Origin: Burhinus oedicnemus
Taxonomy: Eukaryota > Chordata > Aves > Charadriiformes > Burhinidae
NCBI GenBank assembly: GCA_008921705.1
Contig: VFFE01009203.1
Span: 755,909-819,908 of the forward strand
Length of the DNA stretch: 64,000 bases
Direction: 5' to 3'
Positions 1 through 11,087 of the stretch are shown here, piece by piece (position 1 is the first letter of the stretch; every line of letters begins with the position of its first letter). The notes beneath the pieces were generated by a model. It searched no databases. It worked only from the letters and a program-made list of their open reading frames with translations, and was not told the origin of the DNA. A program made the position numbers and the translations under genes.

Positions 1-630
1 TGTGCCCAGGTGGCCAAGACCAACAGCATCCTGGCTTGTATCAGGAATAGTTTGGCCAGCAGGATGAGGGAAGTGATTGTCCCACTTGTACTCAGCACTG
101 GTGAGGCTGCACCTTGAATACTGTGTTCAGTTTTTGGCGCCTTACTACAAGAAAGACATTGAGGTACTGGAGCGTGTTTAGAGAAGAGCAACAAAGGTGG
201 TGAGGGGTCTAAAGAACCAGTCTTGTGAGGAGGGGCTGAGGGAACTGGGGTTGTTTAGCCTGGAGAAAAGGAGGCTGAGGGGAGACCTTCTCGCTCTCTA
301 CCACTACCTGAAAGGAGGTTGTAGCAAGGTAAGGGTTGGTCTCTTCTCCTGAGTAACAAGCGATAGGACGAGAGGAAACGGCCTCAAGTTGCGCCAGGGG
401 AGGTTTAGGATGAATATTACGAAAAATTACTTCACAGAAGGGGTTGTCAAACATTGGAACAGGCTGCCCAGGGAAGTGGTTGAATCGCCATCCCTGGAGG
501 TACGTAAAGATGTGTAGATGTGGTGCTGAGGGACATGGTTTAGTGGTGGTTTTGACAGTGTTAGGTTTGATGGTTGGACTCGATGATCTTAAAGGTCCCT
601 TCCAACCTAGATGATTCTATGGTTCTATGA
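1..630 (+). mobile_element. CR1 LINE 3' end (ORF2 C-terminus, 3' UTR, octamer tail)
   Basis: This is the last part of a CR1 retrotransposon in sense orientation, cut by the window edge. Translation matches the CR1 ORF2 C-terminus: CAQVAK..NSILACIRNS at the start, the LRELG-like, [18 protein letters not shown] and [11 protein letters not shown] blocks, then a stop at 540-542 after DMV. The 3' UTR carries the GGTTGGACTCGATGATCTTA signature and ends in the ATTCTATG-type octamers at 613-630. It is dead: one extra base near 89 shifts the frame relative to the VPLYSALVRPHLEY block, and the usual CAG of ERVQRR reads TAG at 178-180. The subfamily differs from those at 31.6 kb and 33 kb. In a complete element this region follows the RT domain. 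Confidence 0.95.
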
Positions 631-689
631 TGTGAAGAAAAATGTATTTAGTTGCATTGCAGATATTATGTCTAGAGGGACAAAATACT

Positions 690-1772
690 CAGAGCATTTT
701 GCTGGCTGAAGGCAGCAGTAAAATCCACTCCCTTGATCTTTTCTTCTTATGCCTGAATAAACTCATGTTACCAAGCCTTTCTTTGTATGTTGTGTGCTCC
801 AGCTCCTTAATCAACTTGGTGGCCTTGAAGTGGCCTTCCCCAATTTCCTTGTATTGGAGATCCCAAAACTGCACAGAATACTCTGGATACAGTCTCAGGT
901 GTAAACCTAGAAGAATCGGCTCCCTTAACCTGCTGACCTCACTCTTTCTAATGCAGCTCAGTAATGCACTTGATCTGTGTTGCTCAACTTTTCTGTACAA
1001 CTGATCTCACCAACCAGTTTTGTTGCCTGATGTTATTCCATCCGAAGCGCAGGACTTTGCATTTGCTCTTGTTGAACTTTGTGAGGTTCCAGTCAGCCCA
1101 TTTCTCCAGTCTCTTGATGTCCCTCTGAACAGCAGCCCTGCCCTTGAGCATACCAATTTTGCTGTTTTCCACAGGCTTCCTTATGGTGTATTCTCTCTTT
1201 ATTCAGGTTTTTAATAAAGATATCTTCCCCAGTAGTGACTCCCAAGGAGCACCACTACCACCTGGACTTCATGCCATCTATCTCAACCCTTTAAGTGCAG
1301 GAGTCCAACTAATTTTCCGTCTGCAATACGGTCCACCTATTGAAACTGAATCACCACTTTGCTTAAAGAATACTGTGGGAGACCTTCCTGAAAACTCTTG
1401 TAAAGACAGGGTAAATGACACCCGGTGCTTTCCCACCAGCTGTGTAGCAGATCATCTAATTACAGAAAACTATCAGGTTGCTCAAGCAGGGTTTGCCCTT
1501 TGTAAATTCGTGCTGATTGCTCCCAGTCACCTCCAGTCCGTCATATGCCCTAGATAAAGAATCCAGGAGGATTTGCTCCATAACCTTCCCAGGGACTGAT
1601 ATGAGAGTGACTTGCCTGTGGTTCCTTAGAGCCTCCTTCTTACCCTTCCCTTGTGTTTTACCAGTCATCAGGAACCTCCGGCGATTGCCACAACCTTTCA
1701 AAGATCTCATAGTGTAGCCTTGCAGTGACACTGGCCAGTTCCCTCAGCACCACCTTTATCTCAGAAGCTGTT
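690..1772 (-). mobile_element. Degenerate CR1 ORF2 fragment (RT to C-terminal region)
   Basis: Reading the minus strand from 1772 down gives, in order, an RT piece (VTLISVPGKVMEQILLDSLS, then GSNQHEFTKGKPCLSNLI at about 1456-1600), a decayed middle, GRAAVQRDIKRLEKWADWNL (984-1172), and a C-terminal piece with SCIRKS, PEYSVQFW and KATKLIKELEH (689-1000). This is CR1 ORF2 order. The pieces lie in different frames with stops between them. Divergence is clearly higher than in the plus-strand CR1 at 1-630. The 3' UTR and tail are absent at the left edge. That fits the younger plus-strand CR1 having inserted into this copy, with the remaining 3' part lying outside the window; this last point is inference. 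Confidence 0.9.
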
Positions 1773-3386
1773 TATTAAAAAAAATAATCTTAATCTTAGA
1801 CACTGTGCATTAGCATATATATTTCTGCTTCTGTCTCACTCCCTGTACACACATATATATGAAGAGAGAAATGTATAGGTTAGTATTTATGTAAAGAAAT
1901 TCCAAACCAGTGCTAAAAGAATATAGAATTTAAAGAAAATATTAGAAGAGAATAGAGCTTAAATTCCTGAACTTCTTAAAGTCAAAGGGAGTTTTGCAAT
2001 TTACTTCAATGGATCCAAAATTTCACTCACAGTATTTATGACTTTATAAAATTTGGAACATAACCTGCCTTTAAATCAAGTGTAGAAATTTCTTTGAAAC
2101 TAGTTCTAAAGTTTTAGAGAGAAAAATTAATATGAATTAGAATTGTAATTAAAAAAAAAGAACTGAAAAGTTAGAGCATTCACAGTTTTTTCTATAAAGT
2201 CTTGTCAGATTCTATGAAAAAATGGGGCATGACCTTTGTGAAAATTCATTTCCATTGTTTGACTGACAGCAGATCTTTATATTGGGTCGATGTTAACCCA
2301 TTCATGTGACTCCATTCATACAAATTCTGTACATAGGATCCCCTTCTGACCAAGAATGTGTATTTTGCATGTAGCTGGCAAGAAGCTGACCAAAAGAGAT
2401 GATGTCCATGAAAGTGAAGTTTCTCCTGGGAGTGGCTTAGTGGTTCCAAGCATTTTATTTGCCCAGACTTTTGCAATCAGTAGTGTACAAAGAGTCCATT
2501 CAGGTGATAAAATGATATGCACACATGAAAGAATATAAACACATTTCAGCACTAAAACAGTTATTTTAAGAGAGAGGAAATCAGCCACTTTAGGGCAGTT
2601 TTTAAATGTGAGTCTACACTTAAACTGTCTCATTGGAGACGAGGAGATTGCAGTAAAGAGTGTCCAGCAGATGCCATAGGGAGTCAAATGAGATGTGAAT
2701 GTCTTCACTGCCTCAGTATAATGAAGATCAGTGTGATAGACAGTGGAAGTGAAAGATCAAGCAAATTGGTGGAACACTTAATTAAGGGAGAGACAATTTT
2801 CTCACTGGTCTGTAATGATGGTTGTCAGAGCCAAAGACAGTCACAGGAGGAGAAAATTCATTTGGTTAACACTCAAGCTAAACACTAGTAAGTTTCCACA
2901 AAAAGAAAGAAGAACATTTTCTAAATATATATTTCGCTAGTCACATTTGCTGAACTATAAGACATGCTTCTACAAACCCTTAGAAAAAGGAAAGGATTAG
3001 TTTTGATCCACATGAAACAGCGAATTCAGCTAAAAAGACATAAATGATTAAGCTTGAGCAACTAGGCTCTTCATCCAGTCTGTTTAACAAAAACTGAAAA
3101 TGAACACATCCTAGTTTTAATATTTGCAAATTTCTTAGTTGAGTTATTTTTACTGTTGGCAACAGTTCAGTTAGGGTATGGTTGGTTTGGTTTTTTTTTT
3201 TTGAACTTCAGTTCTGCAACACATATTTAGAACCAATTTGTTAACATTTGCTTTGTATGTTCAAATAATGCTTGTTTTACCCCATATTAGTGCTTGCCTG
3301 ATCATCCCAGGGATTTTTTTCTTCACTCCGTACCCCAATATCATAAAAACTAATAGCAGTGGTGTGACTTTCTCATCAGTTTTTCT
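1773..3386. other. AT-rich DNA, no gene seen
   Basis: This is single-copy-looking, AT-rich sequence with short A/T runs (for example T-runs near 3190). Frames here are short, overlap on both strands and resemble no protein family. I see no LTR, LINE or RNA gene. Confidence 0.6.
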
Positions 3387-4130
3387 TTAGGAAGAAATAG
3401 CTCCTGCTTTGTTACCCAACGTGGAGGACCTAGGCAAGGAGAGTGAGGCAAAGGGCCTTTTAGCACGGAGTAGTATGGCATGTGCCATCTTCATGCCATC
3501 TCGTGTCTGTATGGACTTCCTTCTCATGGATCTCAACCATGTCTGGGCAGTCAGTTTGAAACCCCTGCTGAAGATCCTGCTTGGAATGCCAAATTTCTTA
3601 GTTATGGTGTGTCTTACAGAAGTGGCTCCAGACCTTTTCCAGAATCTCAAAGAATTCCTCAGAGTGGTCCAGCATGCATGCTTCTTCCTCACTGTAAAAA
3701 GGGTGTGAAAACCACTGAAGCATCTGATTTTGCTATGCTCTCCTTTGTTCATGTAAATAGGTTGTTGCAGGGCAGTGGCATTTGGGTAGGACAGCATTCA
3801 GTTTCCTAAAAGTATTGTTGCTAGTGCCATTTGAAACACTCTGTTGATTTCAGCCAACCGTATGGGGCTGGCAAATATGACACACTTTAGTGAAGGCTGC
3901 ACCTTTCTTGCTTCTCGGTGTGATACCCAGGATACCCAATGGCAGGTAAAATGGCCCTAACTGCCAGCATTGCGCATCTGAATCCTGCGGCTGGACAGCT
4001 GAATCACTCGTTAGGCTCCGGCATAATGTCTGCATCTCTGCAGAGTACACCACCTTAACCACCCAGATTTAGGTGGTCGTCGCCTCGGACCGAATCCCAC
4101 TTTGGTTGTCTAGACTCCCATTAGAGAAAA
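3387..4130. other. Unclassified GC-richer block, possible old repeat or retrocopy
   Basis: This block stands out from its AT-rich flanks by higher GC and several CpGs near 3960-4090. It carries overlapping open frames on both strands: 136 codons minus at 3387-3797, 99 and 109 codons plus at 3409-3809, and 70 codons minus at 3850-4062. None resembles a family I know. A second minus frame reads EEEACMLDHSEEFFEILEKV before stops, which looks more protein-like than the longest frame. At 4055-4080 the block has a short ACCCAGATTTAGGTGGT-type motif of the kind common in old sauropsid repeats. It could be an eroded retrovirus-like or DNA element, a processed pseudogene, or unique sequence. The orientation is uncertain. 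Confidence 0.3.
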
Positions 4131-7100
4131 GACAACTCTTCTCAAGTAAGGTTCATCTGTGCTGTTTGAAATGTTTACCTTATGGTAAGTTACATCTTTT
4201 CAGTGTCTCTTTCTCATCACTCACTATTGAGGGGTTTCTATGTCTGATTTTTGTGTATTCCACCACATTTGTGTTTGGTGGCTCAGCAGTGCAGCTTAAC
4301 AATGCAGACTGGTTTTGGCATGGAACGTATTGAATCTTGTTGTCAAATTCTTCTTGTATGGTACATCAAATTAATTGTCTTCCTAATAATAAGTAAAAGA
4401 GAGTCTGTCATAACCTACCTGTGTGTTTTGTAGATTGAAAAGCATTCCAACTATTTTTTGTAATGGTTTGCTATTATTACTTATCACATCTTAATTATGG
4501 CTACTTACCTTTCCAGGTTCTGTCTCTCCAATCGTATTTTGCATGTATTATTCTTACCTGGGTATTATTGATATTGTATAGCATAATAATAAAGTAAATG
4601 TGGATGTTCCAATAAAATAGGCATTCCATCTAGCTGAAGAGGACTGAAAAAGAAATAAAGAATAGAAACTGAAAACTGAAACGTTCTTGCTCAAATGTCA
4701 AACATTAAGAACCCGAATCTTCACTGCTAATTTTCTAGATCCAGAGAACTGGGTGTATGATACCTGCATTTAAAAACTAAAACCACCTTAATAATCGAGA
4801 AGTGTGTGAGAGGAGTCAATTTCCCAACTTTTCTTGCTCTTTATAAGACAATATTAAATATCTAGACGTAATTACATGCTCCACTTTTATTTAGGATTTG
4901 TAAGTTTCTTAATGTGCAAATGGATTCTGATGTATATATAACTTCTGTAGTTTTTGTTCAGTTTAGTAATCCTACTCTGAAGTAAAAGCTTTTCTTTCTT
5001 TTTATTAGTTAGGACTTACATTCTCTGGGTGGAAAGCCTGAGAAAGATATTATTTCTCATTAACTTGATTTTATATGAAACCGAATTATATTAATCACCC
5101 TGCAGATATTCTCAGCATGTGGAAAAGTAATTAAAACAGGTTTGTACCTTGTGATATGAAGTTTATTCACAGATTTTGATTTAGCAACTTTGCCAGTAGT
5201 CAAAGGAGCAGAACATCATTATGAAGCTGAAGGAGAAAATGCTGTGTGAAGAAACACATCCTACTCTATTAGAAATGGAAAACAAGTAAGAGTGAAGACA
5301 GAAAACACGTATTTGTGTTTGGGCCTAATTAATTTCCCGAGCCCATTTCCAAACCCAATCTTCCCCCACTTGCCAGTGCTAAGGATCATGTACTTGTTTA
5401 AACCCTCAGACCATTTAAATCAGTTAGCGTAACAATTTTTTGGCAGAATTCTGCTTCAACGCTGTCTATTTTTCTTTCCTTAAAATTTCTAATGGAAAAT
5501 AGTATCTTACGTAAGTAAAATTAGAACAAAACAGACTTATCATGCATAATGCCCTATATCTGCTGTGGAAATGGAGAAGGGTCATCCAGAAAATGATACA
5601 GTGCAGATATTCATTGAGAAAATAAGCAAACCTCCACAACACTGAGTATTTTAAAAGTGTAATCAGGCTTTTCATTGTAAGCTACAGTTGTGAACATGTA
5701 ACAAAGGAGCTCTGGTGCTACCTTTTTATTCTGTAGATGGAATTGGAAAAGTCTCTCCCTCTCCCGAGGCCCCGCTGCACTGGCTGCTTTCCCAAGGACT
5801 CACTGACCTTGGCGAGAATGTGACACAATATTTCTGTAACTGCAAAGGAATAAGACATCAGGTTGTTGGAGCCACACACACGTAGTTTATTTTACTGTTG
5901 ACATCTAAAGTAGCTAAGAACCTAAAATTCTGATTTACAATGAGAGATTGAAAGGCATACATGTAAAATGCCCTAACGCGCTCTGTCTGAAAACCAGCAG
6001 CCTCAGGTGATTCTGTCAGGAGTGACAAAGTGGCTTTCACAGAGAAATTGGATGCTATAATGATAACACAAATGGAAGCATCAGACATGCAAATTCCATT
6101 TTGTTGCACCAGCAAAGGTAGGCTGAACACAGATGGGAAAAGGATGTTCTCTGGCTGCGACTTTTACCCGATCATGCTAGCAGCAAAGAAACGCAAGAGG
6201 ATGTTTGGACCACGGATCACAGCAGCCTTCCCTTCTAGATATTTCCTTGAATTATCAGATATCTCTATCTTGTATAAACTGTAGATAGTAGGCAGTCAGT
6301 TTTGCCTGTGTCCCAATTTTCTGGAAGTTTGGGTATGGACAACCCAGCTAAGAAGCAAGAAAGCATCAAAGCTTAGTTGTTACAGTGGTATGACTGGACC
6401 TGCCTCCTCTTACACTGCCTCTTGAATTGTAGGAGAGGAAACCATTTTAACTATCCATAGAAGACCTTGGATGATAGGAACATTTTCCTCAACCTTGTTT
6501 TCTTCCTTCATTTACAAATGCATAGCATCTCTGCCTTGTCTGTCCCATTTGATCTTACTAATGCTGCCCACAGTCATGGGCTGCTTCCTTCACGTCCCAC
6601 TGCTTGGCCTTTCAGAAATCCAGTAACGGCTCATATGCTTTCATTGCACACAGAAAGTTAAATAGCTCTGTCTTTTTTGCATTGACAACTTATTGATCAA
6701 GAAAATGTCAAAACAGAGAGCAAGATATGACATTTTAGTACAACAAAATTCAATAATCCTTTTTGTGATGTTTCCCTGAGCTGGGGAATACTAATATGGA
6801 ATGAAGGTGGAGGACAGAAACTGAGATATGGCAGTGGAGTATTACAAATCCATAGGAAGGGCTTAGCTTTACTAAAATTAGTTTATTATTTTGTATCTGC
6901 AGTCATTCTAAGCAAAGTCACATAAGGAATAAAATTGACACCAATACAATAGCTGCTTGTTATGAATCAGAAAATTAGTCTGAGCCGAGATAGATGTGTT
7001 CCAAAAGTCTGAGACTGGTGATCCTGAAAGCAGCAGTTTTGTATGGCCTTTTTTTTAATTATTTCTTTTTTTAATGGAAGACAAATTGGAAACACCTTTG

Positions 7101-8844
7101 AGTTGAACTTCTTAGTCCAGTTTGACATAGGAAGCATGTGACCCTGCTCTTGAGTGGGATTCTGCGACGCAAAGACAAAAGGAGAACTTGCGTGCAGATC
7201 TAGCCAGGGATGTGCTGAGCTGGCCAAGGCACAGGACCCTGCAGCCTCCGGGTACTGCTGGTTCAGCGACTCTGCGGGTTACATTTGGATGGTTAAGCAC
7301 GTCCCTCCTTGAACTTCTTCAAGTTGGAGTTGTCCAGATAATTGGTTCTGCTGAGGGCCTCCAGGCTCTGTTCTAATGTATTAGAAGTAAGAAAAGGCCT
7401 TCCCAGCTTTTGTCCCATTGCCTTATTTTAACCTAGATGCTTTAAGTGTAGATAGTTCCAAGGAAAACTGTGGTCGAGTGGTACATCATTCTCTGCAGAG
7501 CTTTTTAAAAAAAATCTTCACAGTTGCAAATTGCAGAGACTGCTTGCTCATTTCTGATTTCTTCATTCCCACTGGCAATACTGAATTTATTAGGTTAAAT
7601 GAAAAGCCTCATTTTTTTGTAGCAGCTTATTTTTTCCAAGTTATTTGCGTAACGGGGACTATGATTTCTTTCAAACCTGCAGCAATACATTTGTTTGTTT
7701 ATATGTATTGTTGTGACTGAATATAAATGCATATTAATTGATTTAACTGCATTTAAATCCTGCATTCCTGGCGAAATATTTATTGAAATATAAGTGAAGA
7801 AAATTCAGAGGTCATTCAAATTAGAAATGTTATTTATTCATCATGTGAGTAGCAATTAACAGGGTTAGGAGCTCAGAGCAAAGATAATCTATTACCATAA
7901 TGAAATTAAAATTTTGGTGATACCACACCTGAAGTTATGTGTAAGATGCTACATTTTGAATCTAGTTGTGCTAGAGAATACATAATGCATACCATACATA
8001 CAAGACAATACATACCATCCTTTTGGTAACTATGTATGAATGTAGAAAGTCAAACTTTTTGCTGTAACACGTTATGCAGGTTGCAAGGTTTCACACTGCT
8101 ATCATGTCTTTGTTACTTTAAGTTCACAAATATTATCAAATCAGGCTGAATATGTCCTGAATGATCAATTATAACACAGTTTATAGTTTTGTTGCATTAT
8201 GGAGAGTGTACATCAACACAGTGTCTCCACAGTGCAATGAAACTGCTATTTGTATTACAACCACTTTCTCTGATGTATTTCAATTTCACAAATTATTTTA
8301 CATTAAAAGTCACATTCCTAGTAGGAATAAACGTGAATACTGTTCTTTGCATATTTTTCTCATTCACTTGATGATTTTGCCACTGGTGTTCTGTTTTCAA
8401 ATTGTGTGCTATTACAGAAATGTTACAATGAAAACTCTTCGATTCGGCGTTCCATCCACCAAAGCTCCTCTTCCATTAGCATCCTCTCAGTTTCACTGCT
8501 CCAGTATCTGCTCTTATATCAAATTAAGGTAGTCCAAATCCATTTTGAACTTATCAACTCTGAGATACGGTTTCTCCCATTCCACTTTTTTTCTCTCTTT
8601 TCAGAGTTTTACATTTCGAAATGTAGAGCTTATCACAAAGATGTGAATATTGCCATCAAGCACTTCATTTTTTTCTGCAGACACAGATGGACACTTATCA
8701 TGTCCAGGTATTTCAGTATAAAAGTATATCCCATTCTTAAAATCATGAGAAAATTGTTACTTAGAAGATTTTTTTTTTTAATTTGGAAAGGAAGAATCAT
8801 TAAACCAATTTGCTAGAAAGGGAAAAGGGAAAGTGATGGGGCTG
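4131..8844. other. AT-rich DNA, no gene seen
   Basis: This is a long AT-rich stretch. Scattered frames of 60-136 codons (for example at 8161-8816) are rich in F, I, L and Y, as expected from translating AT-rich non-coding DNA, and match nothing recognised. A slightly GC-richer patch lies at about 7140-7380. No repeat family was identified. Confidence 0.6.
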
Positions 8845-9402
8845 TATGAGTAACAGCGTAGCCAGCAGATTGAGGGGACTGATCATTCCCCTCTGTTCAA
8901 CATGTGCGAGATGGCAATATTTTGCTTTTGAGCTCCCTAGAAAAAGAAAAATAGTGACCACTGGAGCACATCCAGTAGAGAGCTGCCAAGATGGTTGGGG
9001 GCTGGAGTACTTCATGTACGAGGAGAAGCTGAGAGAGCTGGGTTTGTTCAGCTGTGAGGTGAGAAGCTGAAAGGGAGACCTTGTTGCTCCCTATGGCAGG
9101 GTGGTAGGGGAGGTGGACCCAGACTTCTCAGAAGAGCATGGCTGCAGGACAGGAGGCAATAGCCGCAAGTTGCAACAAGGGAAATTCTGAAATTAGAAAA
9201 AAAGAGTTCACCATGAGGGTGATTGAACACTGGCACAGATTATTCAGAGAGGCTGAGAAATCTTCATTGTTGGAGATACTCAAAACTCAATGAAGCAAAG
9301 CCCTGTGCTGCTCCCTGAGCTAGTTCACCCTGCTCTGAGTGGGCTTTCTACCAGATGACCTGCAGGGTCTTTTCCAACTTCAGCACTTCTGTGATTCTGT
9401 GG
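8845..9402 (+). mobile_element. Old CR1 LINE 3' end
   Basis: The segment follows the CR1 3' end in sense orientation but is heavily diverged. It begins near the NSVASR-type block, then shows a GAGAAGCTGAGAGAGCTGGG-like stretch near 9020 ([10 protein letters not shown]) and a degraded GNSRKLQQG / VIEHWHR region near 9160-9240. It ends with an ACCAGATGACCTGCAGGGTC-type 3' UTR and a TTCTGTGATTCTGTG tail at about 9388-9402. The 3' UTR type resembles older CR1-X/C-like families rather than the other CR1s here. Frameshifts and stops make it non-coding. Confidence 0.88.
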
Positions 9403-10134
9403 AGTGACTTATCAAAGGCTAAGCTAAACCTATAAGTTTTTCTTTACTGGCTTATCTGCCCTATCTTTTTTTTTACTGGTTTTTTTGTTTTGTTTTGTTT
9501 TAACAGTCTAGTCAAAATAGAACGCCTAAAATTTATACACAAGTCTTGTGCTTTTATCCAGCCTGAAATTCAAAGTTCTTGTATCCATTGTTAAATGCCT
9601 CCAAGGTATTATCCTGTTTATATCGTCATCTCTGTCAAGAATTAATGTGGTCCAGTTCTCTCTGACCTAATCCACTAGATTTATCCCACATAAAGTACAA
9701 TTGAAAAAAATAAAATATCTCTGTTCAAAGGAATCAAGAGCTGCTTTTTTTATTTCAGAGAAAACCTTTGATCTAATGAACTGAAGTCTTTGAAAAAGTT
9801 TGCATAGGGCAAAAACTTCCAAGCATGAGTAGAATAGTTTTGTTTTATTGCAAAAGAACAAGTCATCCTGAAGAAATGGCAATAGAGAGACCCGCAGAGC
9901 CTGTTTTTGCCACTGATGTTAACAACACAAAGAACCAACTATGGTAGTAATAGAATAGAATTATTTTCTATATGAATATCACAATATATGTCACTGAGCC
10001 GTAGACAGCCTTTTCTGAAAATCAAGAAAATCTAGCAGATCTTAGTGAAATATAAGATTCATTGTGATAAATTCACAATGTTGCGTATAATAACAAAACA
10101 CCATAGAACATATTATGCAGACTGGAATTACAGC
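9403..10134. other. AT-rich DNA with a short (GTTTT)n tract
   Basis: No gene is seen. A (GTTTT)-type simple repeat lies at about 9481-9502. The remainder is non-repetitive and AT-rich. Confidence 0.6.
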
Positions 10135-10285
10135 TGAGTGGGAAAAGGGAGTAAAAGACTTGGGGATTAGAGTGAATAAGGAAGAAAATAAACTTGCCTG
10201 TGCAGCAAAACGTGTTCTTCAGATTCTGTCTGGCTTCCTGGAAACTAGTGCAGTAAAGAATATAGACTAAGGGAGAGCAGCTTGA
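10135..10285 (+). mobile_element. Ancient CR1/L3-type LINE scrap
   Basis: One plus frame reads VKDLGIRVNK and then LACAAKRVLQILSGF, with no stop between them. This lines up with the CR1/L3 block EKDLGV-VD followed by a QCA-AAK-AN-ILG region just after the RT domain. No tail or UTR is preserved. Identity is far lower than in the other copies, so this is an old insertion. The call rests on protein-level resemblance over about 40 residues. Confidence 0.5.
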
Positions 10286-11067
10286 GTGTGTGTGTTTCAG
10301 AAAGACATATCTTAGCAACCATGATTTTTAAGGGGAGAAACATTAGACTGGATCAAAGGAGCAGTGAGTTTTGAGTACTTAAAAGACTTTTTTTTGTGAC
10401 AGAAGATTTAAATCACTGGTTTCAAAAAGCCAGACCATAATGGGAAAGTTCGTGAAGGACTGAATCACTTAAAAAAAAAAAAAAAAAGTGTTTTGTTAAA
10501 ATGTCATCTTCCAAAACGTGCTGCTGAAGGTAGGATGGGCAAACCTATTAACAACTGAGGGAATGCATCCCAAGTCATATTTCAAGGGACTGCAAATTTC
10601 CTCCTTTGCCTGTTAATCTTTCTCTGTTGCTAGGACCTGGGAAGACACTTAGCCACTCTGAATATATTGTATGGGGAGTACTGCTTATCTAACAGACATC
10701 AGAGTTGTCTATCCAAGTGAAAGTGAAAATTTGTGAGGTAGCTAGAGATAAGAGCAAGAATAACAAGACCCAGAATGATTGTTATAAAATTGCTGTTTAT
10801 AGTGCAATACAGCTTGCATATAAATGTAATCATTTTATATAAGGAACCTGATTTTGTTTTGTTTTGTTTTCTTGAAGATCATTACATTAGAAGTATTTCA
10901 TGTGAAAAAAAGAGCAGGGGAATGATCAATCATACAGTTAGAGGGGGGAAGGTAGCCCTAATGTTCAAATGATAACTGGGATTTCAGCAGACCTCTCTAT
11001 AACAGCTCGGCATACTGAAAAGTCCTGCTAGGTACCCTGGAGTACTACAAATCATAATCAGAAAGCT

Positions 11068-11087
11068 CACATATATATATATATGTG
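11068..11087. repeat. Perfect AT-rich palindrome
   Basis: A CAC-(AT)n-GTG stretch of 20 bp reads the same on both strands. It is most simply a short (AT)n microsatellite with matching ends. Confidence 0.8.

Noticed and set aside
209..454. 81-codon minus frame at the left end
   Set aside because: It is the antisense shadow of the CR1 ORF2 C-terminus that reads on the plus strand.
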